This document shows, piece after piece, positions 9,922 through 21,679 of a stretch of DNA of 64,000 nucleotides. Made by a program: the position numbers and the translations under genes. The notes below the pieces were generated by a model. It ran no database searches. It saw nothing but the letters and a program-made list of their open reading frames with translations, and was not told the DNA's origin. Origin of the DNA: Caecitellus pseudoparvulus (taxonomy: Eukaryota; Bigyra: Bicosoecida); the NCBI GenBank assembly GCA_965644315.1, contig CBFFRQ010000068.1, positions 310,001 through 374,000 of the forward strand, written 5' to 3'. Numbering within the stretch: the stretch's first letter is position 1; each line of letters begins with the position of its first letter.

Positions 9922-10998
9922 TCAGCCCTCAGTGGCTTCGGCAGGGGTGGCAGCGTCCGCTGGCACTGGGAAGACAGCAGACGCTGACGGTGCCACACCG
10001 GAGGCAAGTAAGGCGTAGAAGTCATCCCCGGCCTCCACGCCAGCCCGCTTGCTGAGGGCTCGTGCAGCGCGCTGCTGGGCCTTGGCCAGGAAGGCCAGGA
10101 ACTTGACCTCTTTGCTTGACAGCTGCGGGTGCCAGATGTCCGCGATGAGGACCAGGCGGGGGGATGCACACCAGTTCCACGCCTCGTGCTGGAAAGAATC
10201 GTCAAAGAGGATGGGTTCGCCCTGGCGGTGCAGGACCACTTCGTCTGCCACCCGCAAGCCACAACCTACGGCCAGCCTGTCGTGCGCGCTGCCGCGCTCA
10301 CCAGGTGCGACTTGATCCGGAGGGACGCTGATGGGGATTTGCAGGCGCAGTTTCTTGTTGGTTGGGCCGTGGTGTGGCGTGATGTGGGTCCCCGCAGCCA
10401 TGGCGGAAAACATGCTGTGGTTGTAGGCTCGGGGGAGCGCCCCGAGGACCCGCATCGTCACGGGGCAGGCGCTGGCAGCCGTCGCCGTGTCCACGTCGTG
10501 CAGGTGCAGGTACAGCACGTTCCACTGGCCGGAGTCTGTGCCCAGGCGAGCTGCTGCACTGCCATCACCCGACCATGTTGGCGCCTTGTACTCTTGGAAT
10601 CCCACAGCTTCAGCCTCGCCGCCCTCGCCCGTCGGCTTGCGCAAGGCGAGCACTTCTGCCTGAATGTCGGGCAGCGCAGGGGCCACCACATCCCTCAGCC
10701 ATTCGTCGAGGCCTGGCACGGCGTCGGTCGACCACAGGGGCTTTGCTGTGAGGGAGGGGAGCACCTCGGGGCATCCAGCTTGCCACTCAGAGGGGGGCTT
10801 TGCCCTGGCACCTCCTCGCCGGTGGACAAGCTCAGCTCGGAGCCACTCTCCAACGGCAGCAAAATCCGCACCGCCATCCTCCAGCGCACTCGCCACGAAC
10901 CGCTGAGCCATGACAGCTGAGAACTTTGACAGGCCCATGTCACTCCACATCTCATCTAGGCTGTCGCTCATGCTCGGTGCATCATCTGTCGCTGCCAT
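9922..10998 (-). CDS. Aspartyl/asparaginyl beta-hydroxylase-fold dioxygenase
   Basis: Predicted Fe(II)/2-oxoglutarate oxygenase of the AspH family; substrate unknown. The C-terminal half shows the family layout: HITPHHGPTNKKLRLQIPI (about residue 205-225, first metal histidine plus the GPxN..LR signature), then FDDSFQHEAWN (about 264-275, second histidine), then LVLIADIWHP. The first ATG in frame is at 10998, giving 358 aa; an earlier GTG exists at 11067 but is unlikely as a eukaryotic start. There is no signal peptide, membrane segment or TPR region as in animal AspH, so a soluble enzyme is expected. An upstream exon cannot be excluded. Confidence 0.85.
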   Translation of the reverse strand: MAATDDAPSMSDSLDEMWSDMGLSKFSAVMAQRFVASALEDGGADFAAVGEWLRAELVHRRGGARAKPPSEWQAGCPEVLPSLTAKPLWSTDAVPGLDEWLRDVVAPALPDIQAEVLALRKPTGEGGEAEAVGFQEYKAPTWSGDGSAAARLGTDSGQWNVLYLHLHDVDTATAASACPVTMRVLGALPRAYNHSMFSAMAAGTHITPHHGPTNKKLRLQIPISVPPDQVAPGERGSAHDRLAVGCGLRVADEVVLHRQGEPILFDDSFQHEAWNWCASPRLVLIADIWHPQLSSKEVKFLAFLAKAQQRAARALSKRAGVEAGDDFYALLASGVAPSASAVFPVPADAATPAEATEG

Positions 10999-11237
10999 GC
11001 TCAGGAGCAGAGGGCTGTTTCCCGGCAAGGCAAAGCGTGGCTGGCTTGCGAGGATGTTTCGATTCACGCCAAAGCACTAGGAAGCCAGCAGGCTCTCCCT
11101 GTTCCAGTCGTCAGTGCAGGCGCACATCGAGGGTGGATGTCTTGGTGCGGTTGGATTGTGCAACCGTCCCCACAAACAACGTCACACGCACACACTGCGT
11201 GGCAAGGATGCCCCGCTGCAACAACACGATGGCCCTC

Positions 11238-13550
11238 TCACGCTGCGGGTGCTGTCAAGTTCTGGGGGAGCCAGGTGGGATGGGCGTTGGCCAGTTCGAA
11301 GAAAGTGTCCACTGGCGTGAGTGTGAAGATGCCCTCGGGCAGGCCGTCGATGATCTGCTGCACTTTGGTGACTGTGCTGAACTCCCGCACGTGAATGGCG
11401 AGGAAGTAGGGCCGCACAGTGTTCACAGTTGCCAGGGTGGTGAGGTCAGCGATGGCTTCCTCCACGGATCGGCCAGGGTCCAGGTAGTAGTCGAAGCTGG
11501 CAAGGGAGCGCTGCGTCGCGCTGTCGTGGGCGAAGGTGAAGGCCGGCGCGTACCCGTTGAGGAAGCCGACCGTGCGGTTCATGGTGTCGGCAGCGAAGTA
11601 GCTCTGCACCACCCGCGCAGTGAGGTTGGTGTCCCCAGTGACAGTGTGGGCGCCCACAGCGTCGGATGCATCGAAGATGATGAAGTGGCGCAAGTCCAGC
11701 GTGGCCATGTCAGCCTGCGCCAGGGCCAGTCGAGCCGGCAGGTCCGCAGCAGGAACTGCCTTGGGGTACATGTAGCCTGGGCCGCCCAGGGCGCCGACGA
11801 AGAAGTCCTTGGGGGTGGCTTGCGCGTAGAACATGGCCAGCAGTGCCGGCTGCAGCTGCAGGTCGGGCAGGGTCACTTCCCATGCGTAGGGGATGGCGCC
11901 GCGGCCAGGCTTTGTCCAGGCCCCCAGGCCCAGCCCATCTGTCTGCACGAGGCTGATGACGACGCTGTTCAGGGCTGCAGCTCGCTGGGCGGGGGTGAGC
12001 GGCGGGGAGGCAGGGTTCACGAACTTGTAGTTGGCAGGCAGGCGGACCTTGTTGCTGAAGGACAAGTTTGGGTTCGTGTTCAGTCCATGCACGCGCCCGC
12101 CGTTCTGGGACGCCAGAGTCGTGAAGGTGTGCTCTTCGTCTTGCGGGCTGCAGTAGGAGTGCCAGCCCATGACGAGCGGCGCCGGGCCCATGCTGCCCAC
12201 AAGCTCGTTGGCCAACTCGTACTCTGACGCAGTGGGCGGCCACAAGTCGGGCGGGGCAGTGCTGAGGTCCACGAAGAAGGCCCGCTGGGACACGCCCCAA
12301 TCTGCGATGCCGGGGCGCATGTACGGAGCGCAGGCGCCGCCCATCCAGATGATGTAGCTGTCGGAGGTGACCTGCCAGTACTTGTCCCGCGCCCACGCGA
12401 ACACCTGGGTGGACGTCCACCCGTCAAAGACGCCCGTCAAGTTCACGGCCATGGGGATGCCCAGCTCATGCATCAAGGGCAGCTGCGCAGCCGTGATGGG
12501 GACAGCGTCGTGCACGCCGGCCACTGTCAGGGCGACCACAGCGCTGTCGCGAAGGGAGGGGTCGTACAGCACGAAGCCCTTGACGACGCTGACGAGGGAC
12601 CGCAGTGCCTCTGCCGGCGAACCCAGCTCGACGAAGTCATACCCGTGGGCCTGCGTGTAGTACTCCTTCACTTCGGGTGTGTACGTGTACGCCCACGTGG
12701 GGGGGTACGTCAAGTACAGCACGGGCTCCTCGCCGCGGTTGGCCAAGCCTTGCAGGGCGATGGCCAGCAAGTTGCCCTGGAAGGCGGTCGAGGCAAGCTT
12801 CCAGTCAGCCGTGAGGTTCAAATTGTAGGCCTGGCGGCGAGGTGCACTGGGGTCCAGAGGGGAGTATGTGTGGCGCTTTGGGTGTGGGTGTGCGGCAGCA
12901 GGCGCAGGTGGAGCGCGCTGCGTTGGCGTGCGAGGTGCAACGTGCTGTCCGGGGGTGTACCAGAACGTGTAGTTCTGAGGGAGCGGCGCCCCCGACGACA
13001 GCGTGTACTTCAGTGCCCCGTCATCCTGCACTTGGAACGAGTGCGTCTCCTGGGCCACAAATTTTGCTGCTGAGCCCCGCATGGGGGCTGACCGCTGCAG
13101 GGTCAGCGTGGTGGAGGTGTTGTGGACAGTGCGCCCCAGCTGACCCCGGCTCGCCGCCAGGTCGTACTCGACCCCCATGAAGACGTTGGGGCAGAAGACC
13201 CGGCTGTCCAGGGCAGAGGTGGCGTCGGCAGGGCCTGTGCTGGCCAGAAAGCTGTCTTGCACGGTGAGGATACCGCTGGTGTCTGTCCAGTTGCGCCGCA
13301 CGCGCAAGGCGCCAGGCCCGGCATGCTCCAGGGACAGGCCGCTGGGCGCGAGCAGGGGGAGCACCGTGGAGTTCTTGGCGTCGTCCAGCACCCAGGACCC
13401 AATGACACTTCCCGAGGTGCGAGTAAGTCCAAGCCTGCGGTCAAACGTGAGACGCAGTGCGTGCTCCACGCAGAGGCGGGGCGAGGCGGGCACAAGGCAA
13501 AGCACGAACATGCATGCATGGAGGGCGAGGAGCCCCGCAAACCCTCGCAT
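11238..13550 (-). CDS. Secreted GxGYxYP-motif protein (putative glycoside hydrolase)
   Basis: 770-residue protein. The start at 13550 is chosen because a clear signal peptide follows at once (MRGFAGLLALHACMFVLCLV); the frame is also open to 13694. The signature GGPGYMYP lies about two-thirds in, flanked by WTKPGRGAIPYAWEV and later FIIFDASDA, YYLDPGRSVEEA and YFLAIHVREF. These match the GxGYxYP family (PF14323 as I recall), annotated as putative glycoside hydrolases in bacteria and a few amoebae. Several NxS/T sites suit a secreted glycoprotein. Reaction and substrate are not established for the family, so the hydrolase label is tentative. It lies in tandem with the transporter upstream. Confidence 0.8.
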   Translation of the reverse strand: MRGFAGLLALHACMFVLCLVPASPRLCVEHALRLTFDRRLGLTRTSGSVIGSWVLDDAKNSTVLPLLAPSGLSLEHAGPGALRVRRNWTDTSGILTVQDSFLASTGPADATSALDSRVFCPNVFMGVEYDLAASRGQLGRTVHNTSTTLTLQRSAPMRGSAAKFVAQETHSFQVQDDGALKYTLSSGAPLPQNYTFWYTPGQHVAPRTPTQRAPPAPAAAHPHPKRHTYSPLDPSAPRRQAYNLNLTADWKLASTAFQGNLLAIALQGLANRGEEPVLYLTYPPTWAYTYTPEVKEYYTQAHGYDFVELGSPAEALRSLVSVVKGFVLYDPSLRDSAVVALTVAGVHDAVPITAAQLPLMHELGIPMAVNLTGVFDGWTSTQVFAWARDKYWQVTSDSYIIWMGGACAPYMRPGIADWGVSQRAFFVDLSTAPPDLWPPTASEYELANELVGSMGPAPLVMGWHSYCSPQDEEHTFTTLASQNGGRVHGLNTNPNLSFSNKVRLPANYKFVNPASPPLTPAQRAAALNSVVISLVQTDGLGLGAWTKPGRGAIPYAWEVTLPDLQLQPALLAMFYAQATPKDFFVGALGGPGYMYPKAVPAADLPARLALAQADMATLDLRHFIIFDASDAVGAHTVTGDTNLTARVVQSYFAADTMNRTVGFLNGYAPAFTFAHDSATQRSLASFDYYLDPGRSVEEAIADLTTLATVNTVRPYFLAIHVREFSTVTKVQQIIDGLPEGIFTLTPVDTFFELANAHPTWLPQNLTAPAA

Positions 13551-13765
13551 TGTGAGCACTGAGTGGGTGCGCAAGCGGGGGGTCGGGCCAGACGGAGGTT
13601 GCGGAAGTTGACCCAACACGCCACCGGGCTGCTCGGCAAGGCTGGGGAAACGGAAAGCGCGCGGCGAAGCATGTGCGATGCGCTTGCCTGGCAAAGGAAC
13701 AGGAATTGGATTTTGATGTCCACGTCACGAGGGCGCCAGGGGGGTAAAGCCTGGACTTGCGCTGC

Positions 13766-15658
13766 CTACAGCTGAGCGTACTGAACTCTTGGCCTCGGTC
13801 GCTGGCAGCGAGCAGCACATGGCCACAGGCACAGGGGAAAGAGGGACTCCAAACTCGATACTGCAAGGCTGTGCTGTTCGATTTCCCGCTGCACTTCCTC
13901 TAGTGACTTGCCCTGCGTCTCAGGAAGCACGGCCACCACAAACCCAGTTGCAAAAGTGGTCAGCACAGCCACAATCACCATGAAGGCCGACCAGGAAGTG
14001 GCCTCTGCAATGCTGAGCACCGTCTGATTGGCCACTGCTGACGTGGCCCAGAATGCCGCAACGGCCAGGCCCATGCCTGTGCCCCGGCTGCGAGTGGGGA
14101 GCAGCTCGGAGCACACCACCCACATGCCCGGCGCCCAGGAGCAGTCCCAGGCTAAAATGAACACCAGCATGCCCACTGTGACAGCAGCTTGGAGGCCAGA
14201 TGATTCAGCAGGCAGCGCCGTGAATGCAGCCGCCATGGCAACGCAGGCCGTCACCTGCGTCACCATGCCGGCGCCAAGCAGCAAGCGGCGAGGCAGGCGC
14301 GCCAGCAGCGGCAGAGCGATGGCGACGCCAGCAAACTTCGCCAGCCCCACTCCAACAGACGGGAGCCAGGAGGAAGTGATGCCACCTGCCTCGAAAATGG
14401 GCCGTGCGTAGTACAGCATGGCATTTGAGAAGGCGAGGTTCTGCGTCACTGCCGCGCTGACTGCCAGGCCGAGGGCGAAGCGCCCCCCCGGCACAGCCAG
14501 CGTCGCACGCAGCTCCTTCCATGTGCGAGAGAGCTCTGCGAGGCAGCTGCCAGCGCTGGACTGCCGCGCCGCCTCGTTGCCGTGCTGGCTGCGCAGAAAG
14601 CCAGCGACAACCCCAGCCAGCTCTTGCTCGGCGGAGCGCGGGGTGATGCGAAGTGGCAGCAGCAGGTCCAGGGCGGGACGTAGGGCGTTTTGTACATCAG
14701 GAGGCAGCGCCTCCCAGCTGTCTTCTGGGCGGGGGGTCGGCGTGTCGGGGCAGCCAGGCGGCGCCCCTCCTCCGCCGTCACCCGGACCCGTCAGCGCCAT
14801 GCCAGACAGCAGGCCACCATCGCAGCAGGCGTGCAGAGCTCGAACGGCGAGCCAGTGAGGTGACACCGGCAGCAAGGATGCCCCCATGAGCTGCAGGGCG
14901 GCCGGCACAGCAGACAAGCCCAGGCTCCAGCGCCACGCGTCAGCGGCGCCGGTGTCCTGCAGCCCTGCAGACACCAGGAGCGCCACCAGGCAGCCAGTGC
15001 ACACCGCGAACTCATTCACCGCCACGAGCGGTCCCCGCAGGTGCGGCGGGGAGATCTCTGACATGTACACTGACACAACCATGCCGCTGGCGCCGATGGC
15101 GAGCCCGACACAGGCCCGCCCCAGCAGCAGGACTGCGAAGTCAGGCGCTAGGGCCATGGCGCCGGCGCCGGCACAGAAGATGCCAGCACAGAGGAGGATA
15201 CCTCGCCTCCTGCCAAGAAAATCCGCAGTGGCTCCGCCAAGGAGAGCGCCGACGGCCGCTGCCGCCAGCACGACTGAGACCACCTGCATGACGGGAGTGA
15301 CGTGATGTGTAGCGGCGGGAGCGTGGGACACACTCAGCTGCTCTGCGGCTCACCGCCTCCTCTCCTGCAGTTCCCAGTCGAAACTCGGCTTTAATGTCAT
15401 GGAGCACGTCTGGGGGCAAGCAGCGAGCGGTCGGTGAGGCGTGGCCAGCTGCGGAAATCGCTACCCGCAGCACGCACTGGTGATGACACACAGGTCATAC
15501 CCGAAGAGGAGCCCGCTGATGCCGGAGAAGGTCGCAATCACAATAACCCGTGACATTGTGAACGGCTCGCTGTGGGCACCCTGGAAAGCAGGACGACAGG
15601 GAGCCACACCAGAGTTGCCGTCGGGCTCAGGTCGGCGTGCAGCTGGTTCTGACGTCAT
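13766..15658 (-). CDS. Sugar-porter-type MFS transporter
   Basis: Modelled exons on the minus strand: 15658-15478, 15409-15354, 15283-13766 (584 aa). The first exon supplies helix 1 (SGISGLLFGYD); splicing with a GTGCGT donor restores the usual length between GYD and the charged IKAEF stretch, and a second 70-nt intron joins it to VVSVVLAAAAVGALLGG. Motifs: ADFLGRRRG (loop 2-3), VYMSEISPPHLRG (PESPR-equivalent region), and PETQGKSLEEVQREIEQ at the end of helix 12, typical of hexose/polyol transporters. The central cytoplasmic loop (about residue 260-330) is long and Pro/Gly-rich. Twelve helices are expected in the plasma or an internal membrane. Substrate cannot be told from sequence. Confidence 0.88.
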
Positions 15659-15817
15659 GGTCGTGGATCGAGGAAGCGCGCACGCATGGAAACTGGTGGA
15701 GGCCGCAATGAAGATTTCTTGTAAGACACCGCACAGTATGAATTGTTCGTAGTGGAGCTTTATTTTGAGCAGCAAGCGCCCACCCCCGTGTGCTCTGGCT
15801 TGGCGTGGCGGACAGGT

Positions 15818-18800
15818 CTACTCCCACGTTTTGCCCTGCACCGCCTGCTTGGAGTGCTTCGACATGCAGTCCGCAACGACAGCACCAAGCGCATCTGTTT
15901 TGTTGTGCAGCAAGTCCTGCGGCAGCTGCAGCAGCAGGGACCGCACAGCCACCAATCGGCGCCCACCAGCTGCAAGGAAACGCACCTGCACAACTAGCGC
16001 AGCGAGCAGCACCAGCCAGCCGATGGCGATGCTGCTGTTCTTACTTTGTGTCAAGCTTGTGGCGGTGCCCACGGCTCGATCCTTCAGGGTGGCAGCTGCG
16101 ACGCGCATGGCGTCGCGGGCCAATCCTTTCTCGAGACTTGTCATTGCCACCATGCCCTGCTGCAGCTGAGGAGAGGTTGCGTAGCGGTTGGCGCCGGCCT
16201 GGAAGCCGCCTTGCTCGTCGAGAGTGGCCAGCATTTGATTCCCCTCTGAGAACAGGCGCAGGTAGACTTGCAGGGTGCCGCCTGTGGCCGCGACGCCGTT
16301 GAAGGCGGACGAGCAGTTCACTTGCCACCGAGCGAGGGCGGGCGGCAGGCAGGCATCCTGGACGAGGAGGCCCATGAGGGCATCATCTGCCGGGAGGGGT
16401 GCGAGGGGTGTGCCCATGGGGCCGGCGGCGGTGCCGTGCAGGAGGTGCCCCATGTCGGCCAGGAAGGCGGCTTGGGCGGCCTGGGCGCGGCCAGGGGCCT
16501 GGGCGTCTGCACCGCGCACGGCGTCGTGCACAGCCATGCGGAAGTGCACCGCTTGCAGGGCAGCTGACTGCACGAGGACCAAGCGGGAGGTGGCCATGAG
16601 CACGCCGCCGTTGCCGGCGACATACACCCACGTGAGCAGCACCATGATGGACAGCATGACGAGGACGAACGGGAGTGACGCACAGCAGCCAGTGCCGAGG
16701 CACTGCATGCGCCCCTCGCGCAGTCCACAAGTGCCCTGGCGGTACTGCAAGCCATCACCCTTGTACAGTGCGCGCTGGCTCCCCGAACGCTTCCCAGCAG
16801 CATTGCGGGCATGGTGCCTGTCTGGTGCCGGCGGCTTGCCGTGCGCTGCAGGAATGTCCTTCACAGACGCAGCTTGCAGCTTTCGGTGCGGCAGGGGCTT
16901 CGAAGTCATGCCAGTTGAGGCCAGGTACACGTGATCTGTCTCAAACGTGGCGTCCCCCGCCTCCACATCGCTGTAGTCGCCCTCAGCCTCCATGTCGGAC
17001 AGCAGCAACTCCATGCCATCGTCAGCCGACCGCCCCGACCCGCCCTGGCGAGCCCCGATGTCAGCCAGCCGCTCGATGGTGCGCCGTTGAAGCTGCTTCA
17101 TGGCAGGCTTTTGCAAGGACCGCACCGCGAGCAGCGGCTGCAACAAGTCGTCCGAGAAGGTGCCGGCCAAGGCGCACATGAGCCACATGCCCAGCACAAC
17201 GCAAAGCAATGGCAGCGTCGCGAAGAGCAACGTGTCGACACTGCCTGACCCCTCCACATACTCCCGCCCAGTGAAGGACTGCAGCATGCCCGCCCGGGCA
17301 CGGACAGAGGCGTTGAAAGCAGGCCAGACGCGGTCAGGCATGGCGGCATCGTACGTTGCCACGGCGGAGCTGTTGGAGAAGGCAGCAGCGCTGCCCAGTT
17401 GGGTGATGCTGCGGAGCATGTGGGCACACCACTGGCCCACTTCGAACGTGGACATGATGACGGAGGCGGAGCCAGCATCTGACAGGGGCACCCACCGCAT
17501 GCGGTCAGAAGGAAAGGCGAGTGAATCCGCGTTCTCTGCGAATGCGGAGAGAATCGCCGCCTCAGATGCGTTTGCGGGCGGCACGTACGCAGCGTCCGTG
17601 TCGATGCCCCTGGACGCGATGATTGCCTGGATGATGTCGGCTGTGCGGCTGTCGCTGGCCCGCATGGCGGACGCTGCCATGTCCATGTCGGCTGTGAGCG
17701 CGCCCAGCTCCAGCAGCGTGAGCTGCTCTGGCTCCGCGAGGAAGGTGGCCTGCGTCAGCATGCGGGAGTGCGCCGACGTGACCAGCTTGGAGCTGAGCAG
17801 GCGGACGCCCGCTGCCCACAGGCCGGTGCTGAGCGATTCCAGCACCACCAGCAGGGCGCCGTCCAGGGAGGAGCCAAATGACGTCAGCACGATCATGGAC
17901 ACCAGTGTGAAGAAGAGGGAGCCCACCACGATCTTGGCCAGCGTGACGTCGCGGTACACCGCCCGCGCCCGCTGGCCAGTGTCAGTGCCCCACACCTTGC
18001 AAGCCTCAGTGGCCTGCTTGTCAGCGCCCACCCGCAGCAGGGACAGGCGCAGGGATGCGACGCCTCGCATAGCATGACTGGAAGAAGTGACCGAGCTGGC
18101 CTGGGACCTGGGGGCGGGTGCAAGGTGGGGAGCTGTGCCGGTGTTGGCGGGCGGTGCAGGACCGCAGTCGTCGTGCAGGGTGTGAGGAGTGGGAGACACC
18201 CGCCCCATGCCCTGCCCCAGGGAGTGTGGATCTGTGGACAGCTCGTGCAGGCTGCCCTCTGCCTGCCTGGCAGGGTGTGCCTTGCTGTCCGCGAGGAGGT
18301 CTGCGCCTCGCAGGTGTGGCCGGCTGCCACGCATGCCGTGGAAGGGCAGGCCACCCGCGCGCGACTGCAGGGTGGTGGAGGACATCAACGCCTGCCCCCC
18401 GCCTTGTTCGTGCTCAGGTTGAGAAGAGCGCCCAGAGTGCTGCACCAGCGCCTGCAGAGGAGGCATGGACAGGTGAGGGGCGGGTGGCCCGACGACGCTT
18501 CGAGTGACGGCGCTGACAAGTGCACACGTCTGCCCTGCGCCTACCTCCTCCCCGTCCCACAGGTGTGCCAGCGTGAAACGAGCCAACGCGGGCGTCGTCG
18601 TCCCGTGCACCGCGTGCGTGATGTCGATGCGGGGCAGGTCCCGGGAATCGTCCCCAAGGTCAGACAAGCTCTGCCCCTTGGGTGTGCTGCCCTTTGGGCC
18701 AGCAGCCTTGAAGACGCTGCTCACTGTGACTTGGGCGGCCGCAAAGTCTGTCTTGCGTGAACCCAGTCCCGTCAGCGCCAGGCCTGCCTCACAGGCGCCC

Positions 18801-21679
18801 ACCACTGGGCATGCGGCGAAACGCGACAGCGTGCTGGCCAGCAGGCCATCTGCACGCCGCGCTGCCGCCCCGCTGTCGGAGGCGGGTGCAGACTTGACCC
18901 CTGCGCAGTCAACCAGGAACAACACGGAGCTCGTGCGCACCTCTCGCAGGGACACCTCCAGCTGCGGCACCGTGAGTTTGGCCAGGTCAGCGCCCGTCGC
19001 AGAGCCGAAGTGCTCACTGATGCACATGAGCATGGGCACCAAGCACCGGCGCGAGGCGTGCCAGCCCAGCCACAGCTGGTACTGACCCAGCGCAATGCCA
19101 GCAGGTGTTGTCCTCATGCCGCCCACCTTGTGAGGGCGGCGGGCGCCGGCGCCGGCACCCACGTCAATGCCAGAGACTGCGAACCCCAGCGCCCGCACCA
19201 CGGCGCCAGAGATGGCTGCAGGGAACAGCGCGCCCACAGATGCGCCCAGGACATCGTGCGGGTGCCGCCCGAACATGCGGGCTGCCGCCGCGTTCGCAGC
19301 GATGATGGGGAACCCTGCGTCCACGTCGCCCGACAGGGTCAGTTGTGGCTCAAGCTCGTCATCGTCAGAAGGCGGCACGACCCCGTGCCGCACCTTGCCC
19401 AGCTGAATGTCCTGCACTGTGAGGACTTGCTCGGCGTGCTGTCGCTGGGCAGCGATGCGGTGCAGTGCGTCGGCACGGCTGGTGCAGAAGGCAGCCTCGG
19501 CTTTGAGCCCCACGACATTTGCCAGGAAGTCACCGTAGTACTGGTAAGCAGTGCTGGACTCGGGGTTGCGTGCGACGGCTGCTGCGTAGTGTACGTGTGC
19601 TTGGGCGACAAGGTCGGCAAAAGACTCCGCAGACGCCGTGGCCTGAGCGCTGGTCCCTTCTGCGTCCGCCATGGCATTCCATGCCGCCAGCAGGTGGCGC
19701 ATGGCACCTTCATCAGCGCTGAGTGCCGCTTGCAGTGCTTCTCGAAAGCCGTGCAGGCTGGTGGGGGAGACACGCCTCATGGTGGGCTGCCTGCCTTCGT
19801 TGCGGTCGTCCAGTGTGCTGCTGATGGTGCTGCCGTCCATGCTGGCGCCGTGCACAGAGGCCGATGATGGTGTCATGGTCGAACCAGCTGCTCCCTTGAA
19901 TGCCTGAAAGGTACCAGCAGTGCTGGACAGGCCAGCTGCCCGCTCACCACTGCTGCCTGCAGCAACAGTCGCATCCAGCAGCGCCCGCACCTTGAGCGTG
20001 CACCGCAGCGCCAGCAGCCACCCGTCCACCTCATACCAAGCTAGCGACGACACAGCGCGGTGCAGGTGTCGGAGGGGTGCCGTGGACAGCCCCTGCACGC
20101 GCACAGCTGCACCTTGGCCCGGTCCACTTCCATGAGCCTCTGCCGTGCGGAGGAAGTGCACTGTCATCCATGCCATGTTGATGTGCATGAGGGCACTGCC
20201 GTGAAAGTGCTGAACGCCCCATCGCAGGCTGTGCAGGACCAGCTCCTCGCACTGGCTGTGCAGCACCGCCTGGGACATTGTCGAGCCGGTAGGCAGCAGA
20301 TGGTACTGCTCTTGCATGGGACCACCCGGTGCATGTCCCGCTTGCGCGGCTGCGGTGCGTGCCCACTGCATGTGCACCAGGCCCTGTACCTCCGGGGCTG
20401 CTGTGCGGGCGTGGCGAACCAGGTACGTCCATGCTACCAGCTCAGTTGGCGTCTTGCTGGCTTGCCAGCCGTGGGCCAACTGGGCCCGGTATCGACCCTG
20501 CATCATGTAGTACGCCGTCAGACCTACCGCAGCCGCAAAGAGCACATGCCCCAAGAAGCGGCCAGATGTCCCGGCACCCTCAGGATTTGTGGCCATACCC
20601 AACGTGCTGGAAGCGCAGAATGCCAACTGCGCGCTGTACGTCGCGACTTCCACGGCATGGGTCGGCGGGTGCATCTGCAAGGAAGGAGTGGGGGGGGTGC
20701 AGGTGGATGCAGCCGTATGTATGGCCAGGGGCGTGAAACGCACGAGCTCTGGCAGCGTAACTGAGACGTAGACTTGGGCAGCAGACACCGCCAGCAGCAA
20801 GCACCCCACCTCGACGGCAACATGGTGCTGGGCAGGGCTGAGCAAGATGCCTGTGCCCAGGCCAGCGCCGGTACTGAGCAGCACGGCCACTGCACGTCCT
20901 TTGCCTGTGTTGTGGTGGTGCAGTGGCAAGGTGGTGCAGAGACGATGGGGTGTGCGGGTGGACAGGGGCGTCACGGCCTTGGTACGCACCAGCGAAGCGA
21001 ACTGTCGTCGCCTTCCCCGTGTGGACGTGGTGGACGTTGGTCAGGCACACCACCACAAACATGATGGCCAGGGGCAGGTACAGCAGCGGAGCAAGGGCGG
21101 AGTGGATGCCCGGCTCGTGCAGGTACAGGTGGGTGATGGTTGCGCCGTAGCGGAAGGCCAGCGCACCTGCCAGCTGCAGCTGGACCACTACTGCCCTGGC
21201 AAGCGCAGAGGGTGCCGAGTCGGCGCTAGATTTTCCGCAGCTGAAAGAAGGGGGGCATGAGGTGCAAGAGATTCGAGGATGGTGAAGACGTAAGTGGCGT
21301 GCGGGACAGCCGCAGCTGCAGCGAGAGAGAGCCAGTCGGGCACGTACGCGAAGAGGAGGAGCAGGCGAACAGACTCGCAGCTGGTCACAATCAGCCAGAG
21401 AAGAAAAGCGAGGGAGTGAATCCAACCCTGGACATCGTCGGTTTCCCCCTCGTTGAGTCCTCGCAGGTCAGGCGCGCCGAGATCGGAGGCGGCCTTGCCA
21501 ATCACGCAAGCGATGCTATCTGCCGGGCACTTTACGGAGCTGCCCTCGGCCGCAAAGCAGGCACCGACGAAGAGGGCGCTCTGGAGGGCAAGAAGGATGT
21601 AGAAAAGCAAGAATGAGGAGCCCTCAGCCTCGGTGTAGAGGTCTCTCCACGCAGAGAGCAGTCGGGAGTGGACGCCCAT
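15818..21679 (-). CDS. TmcB-like large multi-pass membrane protein with PAS domain
   Basis: Modelled exons: 21679-21348, 21240-20990, 20904-15818 (1889 aa), phases 2 and 1. The two 5' introns have GTACGT and GTGCGT donors. Order: N-terminal bundle of about seven helices (1-340), a helical solenoid-like region, a PAS-like domain (about 700-760; FPIIAANAAAARMFG then VLGASVGALFP), a long disordered cytoplasmic stretch, then four widely spaced helices near 1185, 1425, 1602 and 1819 with large loops between them. This matches the TmcB-type proteins of Dictyostelium, ciliates and other protists, expanded families thought to sense environmental or mechanical cues. Ligand unknown. The family call rests on architecture and the PAS segment. 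Confidence 0.7.
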
